Assembly (NCBI GenBank): GCA_035652815.1
Contig: DASRDB010000003.1
Coordinates: forward strand, 744,001 to 808,000
DNA length: 64,000 nucleotides
Reading direction: 5' to 3'
From: DASRDB01 sp035652815
GTDB taxonomy: Bacteria > Chloroflexota > Ktedonobacteria > Ktedonobacterales > Ktedonobacteraceae
Below, one piece after another: positions 39,849-48,706 of the stretch (its first letter is position 1; the number at the start of each line of letters is the position of its first letter). The notes under the pieces are model-generated. The model was not told the origin of the DNA and made no database searches. It was given only the letters and a program-made list of their open reading frames with translations. Position numbers and translations under genes: made by a program.

Positions 39849-41267
39849 TCACACCGACACACCCTCTTCCCTCGAAGCTGGCAGCGCTACATCCATCGCC
39901 CGCGCCTTCGCAAGCTCGCGCGCCTTCAATTTCTCTTTATGCCGCCGCTCGATTCCCTTGCGCCAGCGATCACCCAATCTCATAAAGGGCCGCTCTATCA
40001 TCAGGTAGAATAGCGTAGCAAAAGGGAAAATAACCAGCAACGCCCATGTCCAGAAAAGGAGATAGGTTAAAAAGTGGTTCGCAATATGAAACAGAGGCAG
40101 GATATACGTCGCAAACACGATCAACAAGGGCAGGTGCCAGATATAAAGGCTATAAGAAATCAGGCCGATCCAGCGCAGCGGATTCCAGGCAAAGGGGCGC
40201 TGTAGCCCGGCTGGTCCGTAAAGAATGGCTGCAATACAGGCTCCATAGCCGATTGCCAGCACCATCTCGCTTAGCCAGCTAAAAACAGGCATCAAACCAT
40301 TCAGGAACGGCCATGCAGGCTCACCCGCATTGAAATGCCACATCGCGCTGAACACCAGGATCACTATGCCAGCGCGCCATAGCCAGGGACTTATTTGCCG
40401 CCAGCGTTGCACAAAGCGGCTCTCGTCACCCGCCTGCTGCGCGTAGATATAACAGGCGCTGATGAGCATGCCAACCGCGAAATCTTCCGTGTATTTTCCG
40501 GTGATGCCAAAGAACAGGAACATTATGCCACGAAACAACAACGGCGGTATCCATGTCGGTCCTGGATGATCGAGGTAATAGAGTCCAAACCAGCGCACCA
40601 GTAGCCCACAACCAATCACGCCCAGCAGGCACCAGATCACAGCCTGCAGGCGTTTCTCTCGCGGAACGCGCATGACTAACCAGGCGATAGCAAGCGCGAG
40701 CAACGGCAGCAACATATAAAACTGCCATTCGGTCGCCAGCGTCCAGTATGGGCCATTTAATTGACGAAATGTTCGCCGGGCGGAATCCATGAAAAAGGTG
40801 AGAAATAGCACAAGGTCTATACGATGATCTGGTTGTAAATATTCGGGATGTAAGAAAAAAATTAGCAGAAAGAGCGAGACATAGTAGCCAGGCCAGATAC
40901 GCAGGATGCGCCGCATATAGTAGACACGCACCAGAGGCCAGGGCTTTTTGAACAGGAGTGATTTAGCAAACGGCATAAACAGCAGGAATCCGGAAAGTAC
41001 GAAGAACAGCGTTACACCTGTTCCTCCTGCCGTAGATACCGAAGAAGCCAGCGGATTCCCCCGCCAATCCCACAGATTATCGCCCGTCATACGGTTAATA
41101 TGAAATACAATCACCATCAAAATAGCCAGGGCACGCACCCCATCCAGCACCGCAATCGTGTTCTTCTCTCGCCCAGCCTGATTACCCTCAAGCAGACGCC
41201 CCATCCAGGCCTCAATTCGGAAAAATACTGTTTCCTTTTGCGTTACGGTCATTGCCTTTTCTTGCAT
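39849..41267 (-). CDS. Acyltransferase family 3 membrane protein (OafA/YrhL type)
   Basis: A 472-aa integral membrane O-acyltransferase. The family's catalytic His lies in LDGVRALAILMVIVFHINRM; GVTLFFVLSGFLLF and YYMRRILRIWPGYY are the other signature segments. About ten to eleven hydrophobic segments follow, with a basic C-terminal tail. The family acetylates or otherwise acylates surface glycans. AAGGAAG is very close to the first ATG (41267); a second ATG five codons later is also possible. Monocistronic. Confidence 0.88.
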   Translation of the reverse strand: MQEKAMTVTQKETVFFRIEAWMGRLLEGNQAGREKNTIAVLDGVRALAILMVIVFHINRMTGDNLWDWRGNPLASSVSTAGGTGVTLFFVLSGFLLFMPFAKSLLFKKPWPLVRVYYMRRILRIWPGYYVSLFLLIFFLHPEYLQPDHRIDLVLFLTFFMDSARRTFRQLNGPYWTLATEWQFYMLLPLLALAIAWLVMRVPREKRLQAVIWCLLGVIGCGLLVRWFGLYYLDHPGPTWIPPLLFRGIMFLFFGITGKYTEDFAVGMLISACYIYAQQAGDESRFVQRWRQISPWLWRAGIVILVFSAMWHFNAGEPAWPFLNGLMPVFSWLSEMVLAIGYGACIAAILYGPAGLQRPFAWNPLRWIGLISYSLYIWHLPLLIVFATYILPLFHIANHFLTYLLFWTWALLVIFPFATLFYLMIERPFMRLGDRWRKGIERRHKEKLKARELAKARAMDVALPASREEGVSV

Positions 41268-41460
41268 CTTCCTTATTCCGCCTCAAGCATATACGTCTAT
41301 CGATCTCATATCTGTTCTAACGTATGACCATGCCAGAAAGACTAGTTTCTGGGCATTCTGTGTCGTTTCGTGGGAGATCGCAGCTTCGTAGGGCGTATAA
41401 TCAATGGCAAAGGAATAAACGGAAGCCCCATGTAAACGGAAGCCCCATATAAAATGAGTC

Positions 41461-41535
41461 GGAAGCCAGCCGCAAGGGGCTGGCTCTACAGGCGGCCTCA
41501 TATGGTAGAGCCAGCCGCAAGGGGCTGGCTTCCGG
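41461..41535. repeat. Palindromic intergenic repeat, family C variant
   Basis: Outer arms CGGAAGCC...GGCTCTAC and GTAGAGCC...GGCTTCCG are inverted, while the inner GCCGCAAGGGGCTGG segment is repeated directly, as if a core was flipped. Two CGGAAGCCCCATRTAAA direct copies precede it (41421-41452). It lies in the 41268-41649 gap upstream of the ECF sigma gene; no further gene is seen there. Confidence 0.8.
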
Positions 41536-41649
41536 CTCTCCAACTCGCCACTGATAGCTTCCGGCTCCCCAACTCGACACAGGTGGCTTTTCTGGATATT
41601 CACAACTATGATATACTTGCGCAAATTGGAGAAAAAGTGAGGCAGCACA

Positions 41650-42288
41650 ATGGCACAACCGGCGCGAGAAGATGAGGCCCTGCTCATTGCGCGCAGCCAG
41701 CACGGAGACGTCTCCGCCTTCAATCAACTGGTGCTGCATTATCAGCAAGCTGTGTATAATGTTGTCCTGCGCGTACTCGGCGACCGCGAAATCGCTGCTG
41801 ATATCACGCAGGAAACCTTTCTTGCTGCCTTTCGCTCGATCCAAATGTTTCGCGGTGGGCCATCTTTTCGTGCCTGGCTGCTGCGCATCGCCTCCAATCA
41901 AGCCTACGATCACTGGCGGCGCACTCATCGCCATCCCGTCGATTCCCTGGAAAGCATGACCGAAAACGAGGAAAGCTATTCCAGCGAGGCTATCAGCTCT
42001 TTAATTGATACCGAGCAGGCCGTCAATCCAGAAGAGGCCCTGCTCAGCAGCGAATTGCAAGAGGTCATCCAACAAGGCCTGGAACAACTGCCGCTCGATC
42101 AACGGGTGGCTATCGTCCTCTGCGACATCCAGGGACTCTCCTACGAGGAAATCGCGATAACCACGCAAACGACTATGGGTACGGTGCGCTCGCGTATCGC
42201 CCGGGGCCGCGAACGATTGCGCAAGTACTTACAAAAACATAGGGAACTTTTACCCGGCAATTATCGTTTACATACTGATAGAGAATAA
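41650..42288 (+). CDS. ECF RNA polymerase sigma factor
   Basis: A 212-aa sigma-70 family protein with region 2 (FNQLVLHYQQAVYNVVLRVL, DITQETFLAAFRSIQMFRGG, FRAWLLRIASNQAYDHWRR) and region 4 (LPLDQRVAIVLCDIQGLSYE, GTVRSRIARGRERLRKYL). An acidic linker separates them. It belongs to the RpoE-like ECF group. GAGG lies 7 nt before the ATG. The zinc-finger anti-sigma gene follows 19 bp later, so the pair forms a sigma/anti-sigma operon. Confidence 0.92.
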   Translation: MAQPAREDEALLIARSQHGDVSAFNQLVLHYQQAVYNVVLRVLGDREIAADITQETFLAAFRSIQMFRGGPSFRAWLLRIASNQAYDHWRRTHRHPVDSLESMTENEESYSSEAISSLIDTEQAVNPEEALLSSELQEVIQQGLEQLPLDQRVAIVLCDIQGLSYEEIAITTQTTMGTVRSRIARGRERLRKYLQKHRELLPGNYRLHTDRE

Positions 42289-42307
42289 CCAGTGGTGGAG
42301 TACACGT

Positions 42308-42997
42308 GTGACGCAAGATAACCAGGAGCATTTGACAATCGAGCAGCTATCAGCCTACATCGATCAGGAGCTTTCTTCTGACGAACAGGCTGCTGTTGCT
42401 GCTCATCTACAAACCTGCGAGCAATGCCAGCGCGCCCTGGCCGGTCTACGGCAGGCCGTTTTGCTGGTGCGGGCGCTGCCGCAGGTCGAGGTGCCGCGTT
42501 CATTTGTGCTTCCTGAAGAACTTGCTCCCGCGCCCATATTGCATCGCCCGCGTGAAACGGAACCCGTTGTTCCGCTTCAAACCCGCCGTTCCTACCTGCT
42601 GCGACGAAGTGTAAGGGCACTCAGCACCCTCGCGGCTGCCATCGGCCTGATCTTCATTCTTTCGGGTGTCCTGGCTGGAATACCGCTTGGCTTTCACGGC
42701 GGAGGTGCAGCCAGTTCCTCCAATATGTCTACAGATGCAGGTCAATCGCCAACTCTGGGCCGAACACCAGATATCATGACCACACGCAAAGGTGAGAAAA
42801 CACCACCCGCCGTGACGAATGCGCCAACCCCGACACCGGGTCCGACGAATACAGGAACTCATACTCCATCATCAGCGCAATCGCCACCACCTGCCGTACT
42901 CGATCTTGCCCAGCCAGCAGGCCGTTTAAGCCTCGGCTCGCTCCTCCTGCTCCTGAGTATAGTTGGGCTGGTTGTCACTCGAAGAAGGCATACATGA
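42308..42997 (+). CDS. Anti-sigma factor with zf-HC2 motif and transmembrane segment
   Basis: A 229-aa membrane protein. The N-terminus has the zinc anti-sigma motif LSAYIDQELSSDEQ...HLQTCEQC (H-x3-C-x2-C), which holds the ECF sigma factor. A hydrophobic segment (ALSTLAAAIGLIFILSGVLA, about 103-125) anchors it. The outer part is a Pro/Thr-rich linker, and a second hydrophobic segment near the C-terminus (LGSLLLLLSIVGLVV) before a basic tail resembles a cell-wall or gel-anchor end. GTG start. Partner of the upstream sigma factor. Confidence 0.87.
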   Translation: MTQDNQEHLTIEQLSAYIDQELSSDEQAAVAAHLQTCEQCQRALAGLRQAVLLVRALPQVEVPRSFVLPEELAPAPILHRPRETEPVVPLQTRRSYLLRRSVRALSTLAAAIGLIFILSGVLAGIPLGFHGGGAASSSNMSTDAGQSPTLGRTPDIMTTRKGEKTPPAVTNAPTPTPGPTNTGTHTPSSAQSPPPAVLDLAQPAGRLSLGSLLLLLSIVGLVVTRRRHT

Positions 42998-43024
42998 AAC
43001 AGGCGACCGTGATGGTCGCCTGTT
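42998..43024. terminator. Terminator between anti-sigma and ackA genes
   Basis: AACAGGCGACC and GGTCGCCTGTT form a perfect 11-bp stem with a 5-nt loop. It spans the last codon region of the anti-sigma gene and ends 4 bp before the ackA stop, so it can serve both converging genes. Confidence 0.65.
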
Positions 43025-43027
43025 CTG

Positions 43028-44242
43028 TTATCTCCGTTCCGCCAGCTTCCAGCACTCCCGCGCAATCTCCCAGTCCTCCTCGGTATGTACAATCAATACG
43101 CGCACTTTCGAGTCGGCAGAGGCAATATCGGTATCGGCAGGCGATTGCCTGTTTTTCTCAGGGTCAAGCTGCAATCCTAAGAAACCAAAGGCGGCACACG
43201 CTTCAGCGCGTATTTCAGGCGAGTTCTCACCCACACCGCCTGCGAACACCAGCGCGTCCACGCCTCCCAATGTAGCCAGCATCGCGCCGATGTAATAACG
43301 CAGCCGGTGGATATACATATCCAGGGCCAGCTTCGCTAGCTCTTTGCCATCTCGCGCATCCTGCAAGACCTGGCGCATATCGCTAGCCCCGGCAATCCCT
43401 TTCAGGCCAGATTCCTTGTTCAATGTGGTATCCAGTCGTTCCGGCGTGGTCTCCTTTTGACGCAGCAGGTAGAGCAGGATGCCAGGATCGACGCTGCCCG
43501 AGCGGCTGCCCATCATCAAGCCTTCCAGCGGCGTGAAACCCATCGTGGTCTCGATACTCTTTCCCTTAAGGATTGCCGCCAGCGAGCAGCCATTCCCCAG
43601 GTGACAGGTAATTAAGCGCAGTTCTGACGGGTCTTTATCCAGAATCTGCGCCGCTCGCTGCGAGCAGTACTGGTGGCTGATGCCGTGAAAGCCGAAACGA
43701 CGAATGCCCTGTTCAAACCAGGAATAGGGGCCGGGATAGACAACGGCAGGCAGTGGCATCGCGCGATGAAACGCCGTATCAAACACCGCCACCTGCGGTA
43801 CATCTGGTAATATGCGGTCAATCACCTGGATGCCTTCAAGATTCGCAGGATTATGCGCAGGCGCAAGCACCGCCAGCCGTTTAATGGCCTCCTTCACCTG
43901 CGGCGTCACCAGCGTGCTTTCCTCAAACTCCTCACCGCCATGCACAACACGATGGCCCACCATATCAATTTCTTCCGCCGAGTTGAGAACCTGCGTCTTG
44001 CCGCTCCAAAGCGATTGCAACATCTGCTGGATAACCTCAGGGCGTTTATCGGTCGCCAGCGTCTCCTCGCTCTCCACGCCGCTTGCCGTCCGAATGCGCA
44101 GTTCAGTTTTACCGACGGTATGTCCCCAATCGGCATCGGCCTGCCACAAGGGCTTCTGCGCCGCTTCAGGCGGCGCATTGCCCAGTTCATACAAGCGACT
44201 CTTCTGGCTGCTCGAACCCGCGTTCAAAACCAGTATCTTCAT
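43028..44242 (-). CDS. ackA: Acetate kinase
   Basis: A 404-aa ASKHA-fold kinase that makes ATP and acetate from acetyl phosphate. Motifs: KILVLNAGSSSQKSRLYEL, HRVVHGGEEF, VAVFDTAFHRAMP, RRFGFHGISHQYCSQRA, TCHLGNGCSLAAI, GLMMGSRSGSVDPG and VFAGGVGENSPEIR. In the first motif Q replaces the usual S/I before K. The start at 44242 is 1 nt after the phosphoketolase stop, so the two are coupled: phosphoketolase supplies the acetyl phosphate. Confidence 0.95.
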   Translation of the reverse strand: MKILVLNAGSSSQKSRLYELGNAPPEAAQKPLWQADADWGHTVGKTELRIRTASGVESEETLATDKRPEVIQQMLQSLWSGKTQVLNSAEEIDMVGHRVVHGGEEFEESTLVTPQVKEAIKRLAVLAPAHNPANLEGIQVIDRILPDVPQVAVFDTAFHRAMPLPAVVYPGPYSWFEQGIRRFGFHGISHQYCSQRAAQILDKDPSELRLITCHLGNGCSLAAILKGKSIETTMGFTPLEGLMMGSRSGSVDPGILLYLLRQKETTPERLDTTLNKESGLKGIAGASDMRQVLQDARDGKELAKLALDMYIHRLRYYIGAMLATLGGVDALVFAGGVGENSPEIRAEACAAFGFLGLQLDPEKNRQSPADTDIASADSKVRVLIVHTEEDWEIARECWKLAERR

Positions 44243-44243
44243 G

Positions 44244-46691
44244 TTAGCTCCACTGCCAGTGAGAGATTTCCTCAGGGTCAACGCCATTTTCCTCGATATA
44301 GCGGCGGAAATCTTGCAGCACGTACTCGTAGTGATGGACGCGCTCGCTGGCGCGCACTGCGACTCGTGGATTGCGCGCCGACGCAAGACGAATGGCCTGC
44401 ATGATGATATGATAGCGGCTGGTTCCGTTGCGCACATTCATATCAAACGGAGTGGTCGTCGTTCCCTCTTCCTGGTAGCCATTGATCGTGAAGCGCTGGT
44501 TATGATGGCGACCGAAGAGCAGTTGCTTGACCGCCGATGGATAGCCGTGGAAGTTGATGATGACCGGCGCGTCCGCCGTAAAGATCGCCTCGAACATCTC
44601 ATCGTCCAGTCCATGTGGATGTTCGATGTCTTTCTCCAGGATGAACAGGTCGGTCACATTCACCACGCGCACGCGCAGTTCTGGCATCTCATTGCGCAGG
44701 ATATGCGCCGCCGCCATGATCTCCAGCGTCGGGTTATCGCCAATGCCAACCAGCACTACATCTGGATTCACGCCGCCATCCGTACTCGCCCATTGCCAGA
44801 TCGACGCTCCGGCGCGGCAGTGCGCGATGGCATCTTCCATCGAGAGCCACTGCGGCATCGGCGGCTTGTTGGCGATAATCAGGTTGACGTACTCCTTGCT
44901 ACGCAGACAATGGTCTACTGTGCTGATTAAACAGTTGGCATCGGGCGGCAGGTAGACGCGCGAGACCCGGGCCTTGCGATTGAGAATATCGTTGATAAAC
45001 CCGGGACTCTGGTGCGAGAAGCCGTTATGCTCCTGCCGCCACAGCGTCGAAGTCTCCAGGTAGTTGAGCGAGGCGACGGGCAAACGCCAGGGTATCTCCA
45101 ACGACATCTTGAGGAACTTGGAGTACTGGTCCATCATCGAAACGATGATGTTTAAGAAGGCCTCATAAGAGGGGAACAGCCCATGCCTGCCCGTCAGCAG
45201 GTAGCCCTGCAACCATGCCTGGCAGGTATGCTCGCTCAGCATCTCGATCACGCGCCCATCATGAGAACTGACTTTCTCGTTATGCGGCGGGATCGGCCAT
45301 TGATAGTCGCGCTTCGTCACCTCTAATGTCGCGTCAAGCTTGTTCGACGCCAATTCGTCCGGGCTAAAGATGCGGAAGGTATGTGGGTTGCGCGCAATCA
45401 CGTCGCGCAAGTACTCTCCCACCCGTTCCACGCTGCTAATCAGGCTGTGCTTCGCCGCCCCTTTGCCATCACCCTGCTCGGCCACGCGCTCGACGGGCAC
45501 TTCGTAATCGAAGATGTTGGGCAAATCAAGCGGCTTGCGAATGCGCCCGCCGAAGGTATGGGGGTTATCGCCCATGCGCCGCTCGCCTTTCGGGCATTGT
45601 TCAAGAATCTCCTGCTTTGGCCGCCCCTGCTCGTCGAATAACTCTTCCACATGATAGGAGCGCAGCCAGCCTTCAAGCAGCTTCAAATGCTCAGGATTGG
45701 TCTTCGGGTCGGTAATCGGCACCTGGTGCGAGCGATACGAGCCGACAATGGGCTGTCCATCCATTTCTGTTGGCGCGGTCATACCCTTTGGCGAGCGCAT
45801 CAAAATCACCGGCCAGCGCGGCTTCTCAATTGGTTGCCCCGAACGCGCCGCCTGCTGAATGCGCCGGATTTCTTGATAGGCGTAATCTATCGCTCCATAG
45901 AGCGAGGCATCCAGGTCGTCTCCTTCGACAAAGATCACCTGGTAGCCGTATCCGGTGAACAATTCGAGCAGTTCATCGTCGCTCATGGTGCCGTAAATGG
46001 TGGGATTGGAAATTTTATATCCATTCAAATGCACAATCGGCAGCACCGCGCCCGACTCTACCGGATCAAGGAATTTGTAGCTATGCCACGCGGTAGCCGT
46101 TGGCCCCGTTTCCGCCTCGCCGTCACCCACGATGCAGGCCACAATCAGGTCTGGATTGTCCATCGCCGCGCCAAAGGCCGTTGCCAGGGCATAGCCAAGC
46201 TCTCCGCCCTCGTGAATCGTGCCAGGAATGCCCGGATACAGGTGGCTCGGAAAACCACCCGGCCAGGAAAAACGCCGCACAAACTCGTGTAAGCCCTCGA
46301 TACCAAACGTTAACTCAGGATAATAATCGCCTAACGTTCCTTCCAGGTACAGGTTTGCCAGATTCGCGGGCGCGCCATGCCCTGGCCCCGTCACCAGGAA
46401 CATATCGAGGTCATAGCGCGTAATCAGATGGTTCAGATGCGCGTAGACCAGGTTGATGCCAGGCGAGGTTCCCCAATGGCCCAGCAAGCGATCTTTAATA
46501 TGCTCCGGTTTAAGCGGTTCTCGCAGTAAAACATTGTCTTTCAAATAGATTTGCGCCGCCGCCAGATAATTCGTGACGCGGCGAAAACGCGCGATGGCAT
46601 CCAGTTCCGCGCCATGTTCCTGGCGAATCTGCTCTACGGGAACTTCAACTCCGGTTGCGGTTACGCGGGAAGTGGACATCTCTAAAGACAT
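44244..46691 (-). CDS. xfp: Xylulose-5-phosphate/fructose-6-phosphate phosphoketolase
   Basis: An 815-aa thiamine diphosphate enzyme that cleaves xylulose 5-phosphate (and fructose 6-phosphate) to acetyl phosphate and a triose or tetrose phosphate. Signatures: GHWGTSPGINLVYAHLNHLI, VTGPGHGAPANLANLYLEG, FPSHLYPGIPGTIHEGGELG, the ThDP motif VGDGEAETGP, HLNGYKISNPTIYG and EHNGFSHQSPGFI. Length is normal. The start at 46691 has AAGGAG 7 nt upstream. First gene of the xfp-ackA operon, which gives ATP through acetyl phosphate. Confidence 0.96.
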   Translation of the reverse strand: MSLEMSTSRVTATGVEVPVEQIRQEHGAELDAIARFRRVTNYLAAAQIYLKDNVLLREPLKPEHIKDRLLGHWGTSPGINLVYAHLNHLITRYDLDMFLVTGPGHGAPANLANLYLEGTLGDYYPELTFGIEGLHEFVRRFSWPGGFPSHLYPGIPGTIHEGGELGYALATAFGAAMDNPDLIVACIVGDGEAETGPTATAWHSYKFLDPVESGAVLPIVHLNGYKISNPTIYGTMSDDELLELFTGYGYQVIFVEGDDLDASLYGAIDYAYQEIRRIQQAARSGQPIEKPRWPVILMRSPKGMTAPTEMDGQPIVGSYRSHQVPITDPKTNPEHLKLLEGWLRSYHVEELFDEQGRPKQEILEQCPKGERRMGDNPHTFGGRIRKPLDLPNIFDYEVPVERVAEQGDGKGAAKHSLISSVERVGEYLRDVIARNPHTFRIFSPDELASNKLDATLEVTKRDYQWPIPPHNEKVSSHDGRVIEMLSEHTCQAWLQGYLLTGRHGLFPSYEAFLNIIVSMMDQYSKFLKMSLEIPWRLPVASLNYLETSTLWRQEHNGFSHQSPGFINDILNRKARVSRVYLPPDANCLISTVDHCLRSKEYVNLIIANKPPMPQWLSMEDAIAHCRAGASIWQWASTDGGVNPDVVLVGIGDNPTLEIMAAAHILRNEMPELRVRVVNVTDLFILEKDIEHPHGLDDEMFEAIFTADAPVIINFHGYPSAVKQLLFGRHHNQRFTINGYQEEGTTTTPFDMNVRNGTSRYHIIMQAIRLASARNPRVAVRASERVHHYEYVLQDFRRYIEENGVDPEEISHWQWS

Positions 46692-46832
46692 GAACCTCTC
46701 CTTCTTTGTCCTGTACAACAATCATAAAAAAGGTACGTGCCACACCCAGGAAATCGTTTCTGGAAATTTAGCGGCCCCCATTGGCACGTACTGCCTCTAT
46801 CAGTCTGTCAAACTTCGCGAAGCTCTTCTAGC

Positions 46833-46902
46833 TGTCATGCTGAGTACAGCGAAGCATCTGCATATAGCCAACCAGAGATGCTTCGCTGCGCTCAGCTTGA
46901 CA
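46833..46902. repeat. Palindromic intergenic repeat, family A
   Basis: TGTCATGCTGAG...GAAGCATCT and AGATGCTTCGCTGCGCTCAG...TTGACA form an imperfect inverted repeat upstream of xfp. A separate 10-bp inverted repeat, GTACGTGCCA/TGGCACGTAC (46733-46742 and 46782-46791), lies in the presumed xfp leader and may be regulatory. Confidence 0.75.
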
Positions 46903-46983
46903 CAGCCACCATAGAACTACTACATTGTGGCACACCCTACCTGCGCTATTAGCATGCTGCATCACAATAATATCTCAAAGAGG

Positions 46984-47649
46984 TTAAGGGAGTGTTATCC
47001 CAACAGCAGCAAGCCCCTGCTTCATCGTCTGGGGCGTAAGTGGTTGAATAACGACGTAGCGCACAATGCCATTACTATCAATGAAATACGTGGTAGGAAT
47101 CGCTGTCACCCCATACGTCTGATTGACCGAGCCACCGCCATCAAAAAGCAGGGGATAGGTCACATGAAAGGTTGTCCCGAACTTCGCGATATCATCTTTC
47201 GGGTCAGCCTGGTTGATCCCCAACAGGGCAAAATGCTGCTGCGCTCCATATTGCTTGTACATGCGCTCAAGATATGGCACCTCTGCCTGACATGGCACGC
47301 ACGACTCCGACCAGAAATTGAGCAGCACCGGATGCCCATGCAGGCTATGCAAATCAATATTTCCACTTCCACCATAGTAAACGGGCAGCGTAAAATCGGG
47401 GGCAGTCGAACCAATCGGCACGCCAGCCGAGGGCTGCTGCACAGACGAAGGCAGCAACAATAGCCAGCCAAACACGATGGCCAGCACTGCAATTACACCC
47501 AGCACAAGAAACGTAATCCGCCGCTTGCGAGGCGAAAAACTACGAGGTAGGTTCGCGTACTGTTCCGCCAGTTCCTCTTTCAATTCCTGGCGCTGCTGGC
47601 GCGCCAGTTGCTGTTCATCTTTTTTCTCTTTTGTGCTTCTCTGCGTCAT
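46984..47649 (-). CDS. Membrane-anchored thioredoxin-fold protein (TlpA/ResA-like)
   Basis: A 221-aa protein. A charged cytoplasmic N-terminus (1-44) precedes one membrane helix (ITFLVLGVIAVLAIVFGWLL). An extracytoplasmic redoxin domain follows: IGSTAPDFTLPVYYG, then the redox motif NFWSESCVPCQAEVPYL (CVPC), PLLFDGGGSVNQTYGVTAIP with the cis-Pro, and TTYFIDSNGIV. Such proteins reduce disulfides outside the membrane, for example in cytochrome c maturation; no cytochrome gene is adjacent. Confidence 0.9.
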   Translation of the reverse strand: MTQRSTKEKKDEQQLARQQRQELKEELAEQYANLPRSFSPRKRRITFLVLGVIAVLAIVFGWLLLLPSSVQQPSAGVPIGSTAPDFTLPVYYGGSGNIDLHSLHGHPVLLNFWSESCVPCQAEVPYLERMYKQYGAQQHFALLGINQADPKDDIAKFGTTFHVTYPLLFDGGGSVNQTYGVTAIPTTYFIDSNGIVRYVVIQPLTPQTMKQGLAAVGITLP

Positions 47650-47847
47650 ACCATTATTTTCCTCTCACCACATACTATAATCACCTTGTCCAGATTTTTG
47701 TAGGGGTAAAACTATTCTCATAAATCTATGAAGAATCTCAATCACAATTTAATTTTGCTGAGATTTTAGCATTGACGAATAGGCTGAAGAGGCGTATGCT
47801 ATGTACGATTTTTCTGTTTGTGTTGCAGCACAGAGGGGTTCAAGATT

Positions 47848-48627
47848 ATGTCAAGCACAAGCATTCTCGTACTCTTCGCCATCATTAATGTGATTGTTAC
47901 CGGCCTCTTTGCCGGAATGGTCTTACGCCAATATCTGCGCCGTCATCGTTCGTACCAGCTTTACTGGAGCATCGCGTTGCTCATGGCCTTTCTGGCTACA
48001 CTCAGCTACGTGTTCATGATCGTGACAGGGCCAACCAGCAGCTTTGGTGTGCTTTGCTTCCGTCTCTACTATATCCTGGGTGCCGCACTTTCGCCTTCCT
48101 GGCTGGGTCTGGGCAGCATCGCCCTGGTGAGTAGCCCGCGTGTGACACGCATCTGCCTGGTTGTTTTGAGCGTTCTCAGCGTCCTCGCGGCTGTCCTTAT
48201 CGCTACTGCAAGCATCAACATGACAAATCTCAGCCATATCGCGGGAACGCCCGGAACAGGCATCCTGCAACCTGGAGCCTGGTTGGTGATGATCATTGTG
48301 CTGAACACGCTTGGCGTGCTGGCTGTGGTTGGTGTGGCTGTCTACTCGGGCTGGAAACTGGTGCGCCGCCAATCAAATGTGTCAGGCTTTCGCACCACTA
48401 ATCTGCTCCTGGCGAACGTCCTCATCCTGGTTGGCGACCTGCTCAATGCCGCCGCCGGTAGCCTTGCGCGCGCCTTTGGCCTGCAAAGCAGCTTCTGGCT
48501 GGTTATGGCCCTGGGCTGGATCGTCTTCTTCATCGGCGTCGTTCTCGCCAGCCGCCGCTCCGTCTCGGCCCGCCCGCCACAAACGCAGAAAGAAGGCGAA
48601 ATAAAGGGTTCGGTCGCGTCTATTTAA
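47848..48627 (+). CDS. Seven-helix membrane protein, function unknown
   Basis: A 259-aa integral membrane protein with about seven hydrophobic segments from SILVLFAIINVIVTGLFAGM to WIVFFIGVVLASRR, and a short polar tail. The layout recalls 7TM receptor-like input domains, but no signalling domain is attached. I do not recognise the family. The ATG at 47848 has GAGGGG 9 nt upstream; the frame from 47818 has none. The TPR gene follows 79 bp downstream. Confidence 0.7.
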   Translation: MSSTSILVLFAIINVIVTGLFAGMVLRQYLRRHRSYQLYWSIALLMAFLATLSYVFMIVTGPTSSFGVLCFRLYYILGAALSPSWLGLGSIALVSSPRVTRICLVVLSVLSVLAAVLIATASINMTNLSHIAGTPGTGILQPGAWLVMIIVLNTLGVLAVVGVAVYSGWKLVRRQSNVSGFRTTNLLLANVLILVGDLLNAAAGSLARAFGLQSSFWLVMALGWIVFFIGVVLASRRSVSARPPQTQKEGEIKGSVASI

Positions 48628-48706
48628 AAGGGGCGCGGCCTCTCTTGCCTGAAATCGCTATTAATGAGATAATAGCCTCGACAACGCGCAGGAGGCTTAT
48701 GTTTCT

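Noticed and set aside
43812..44930. 372-aa plus-strand frame opposite ackA/xfp
   Set aside because: It runs antisense across two well-conserved enzyme genes and has no domain.
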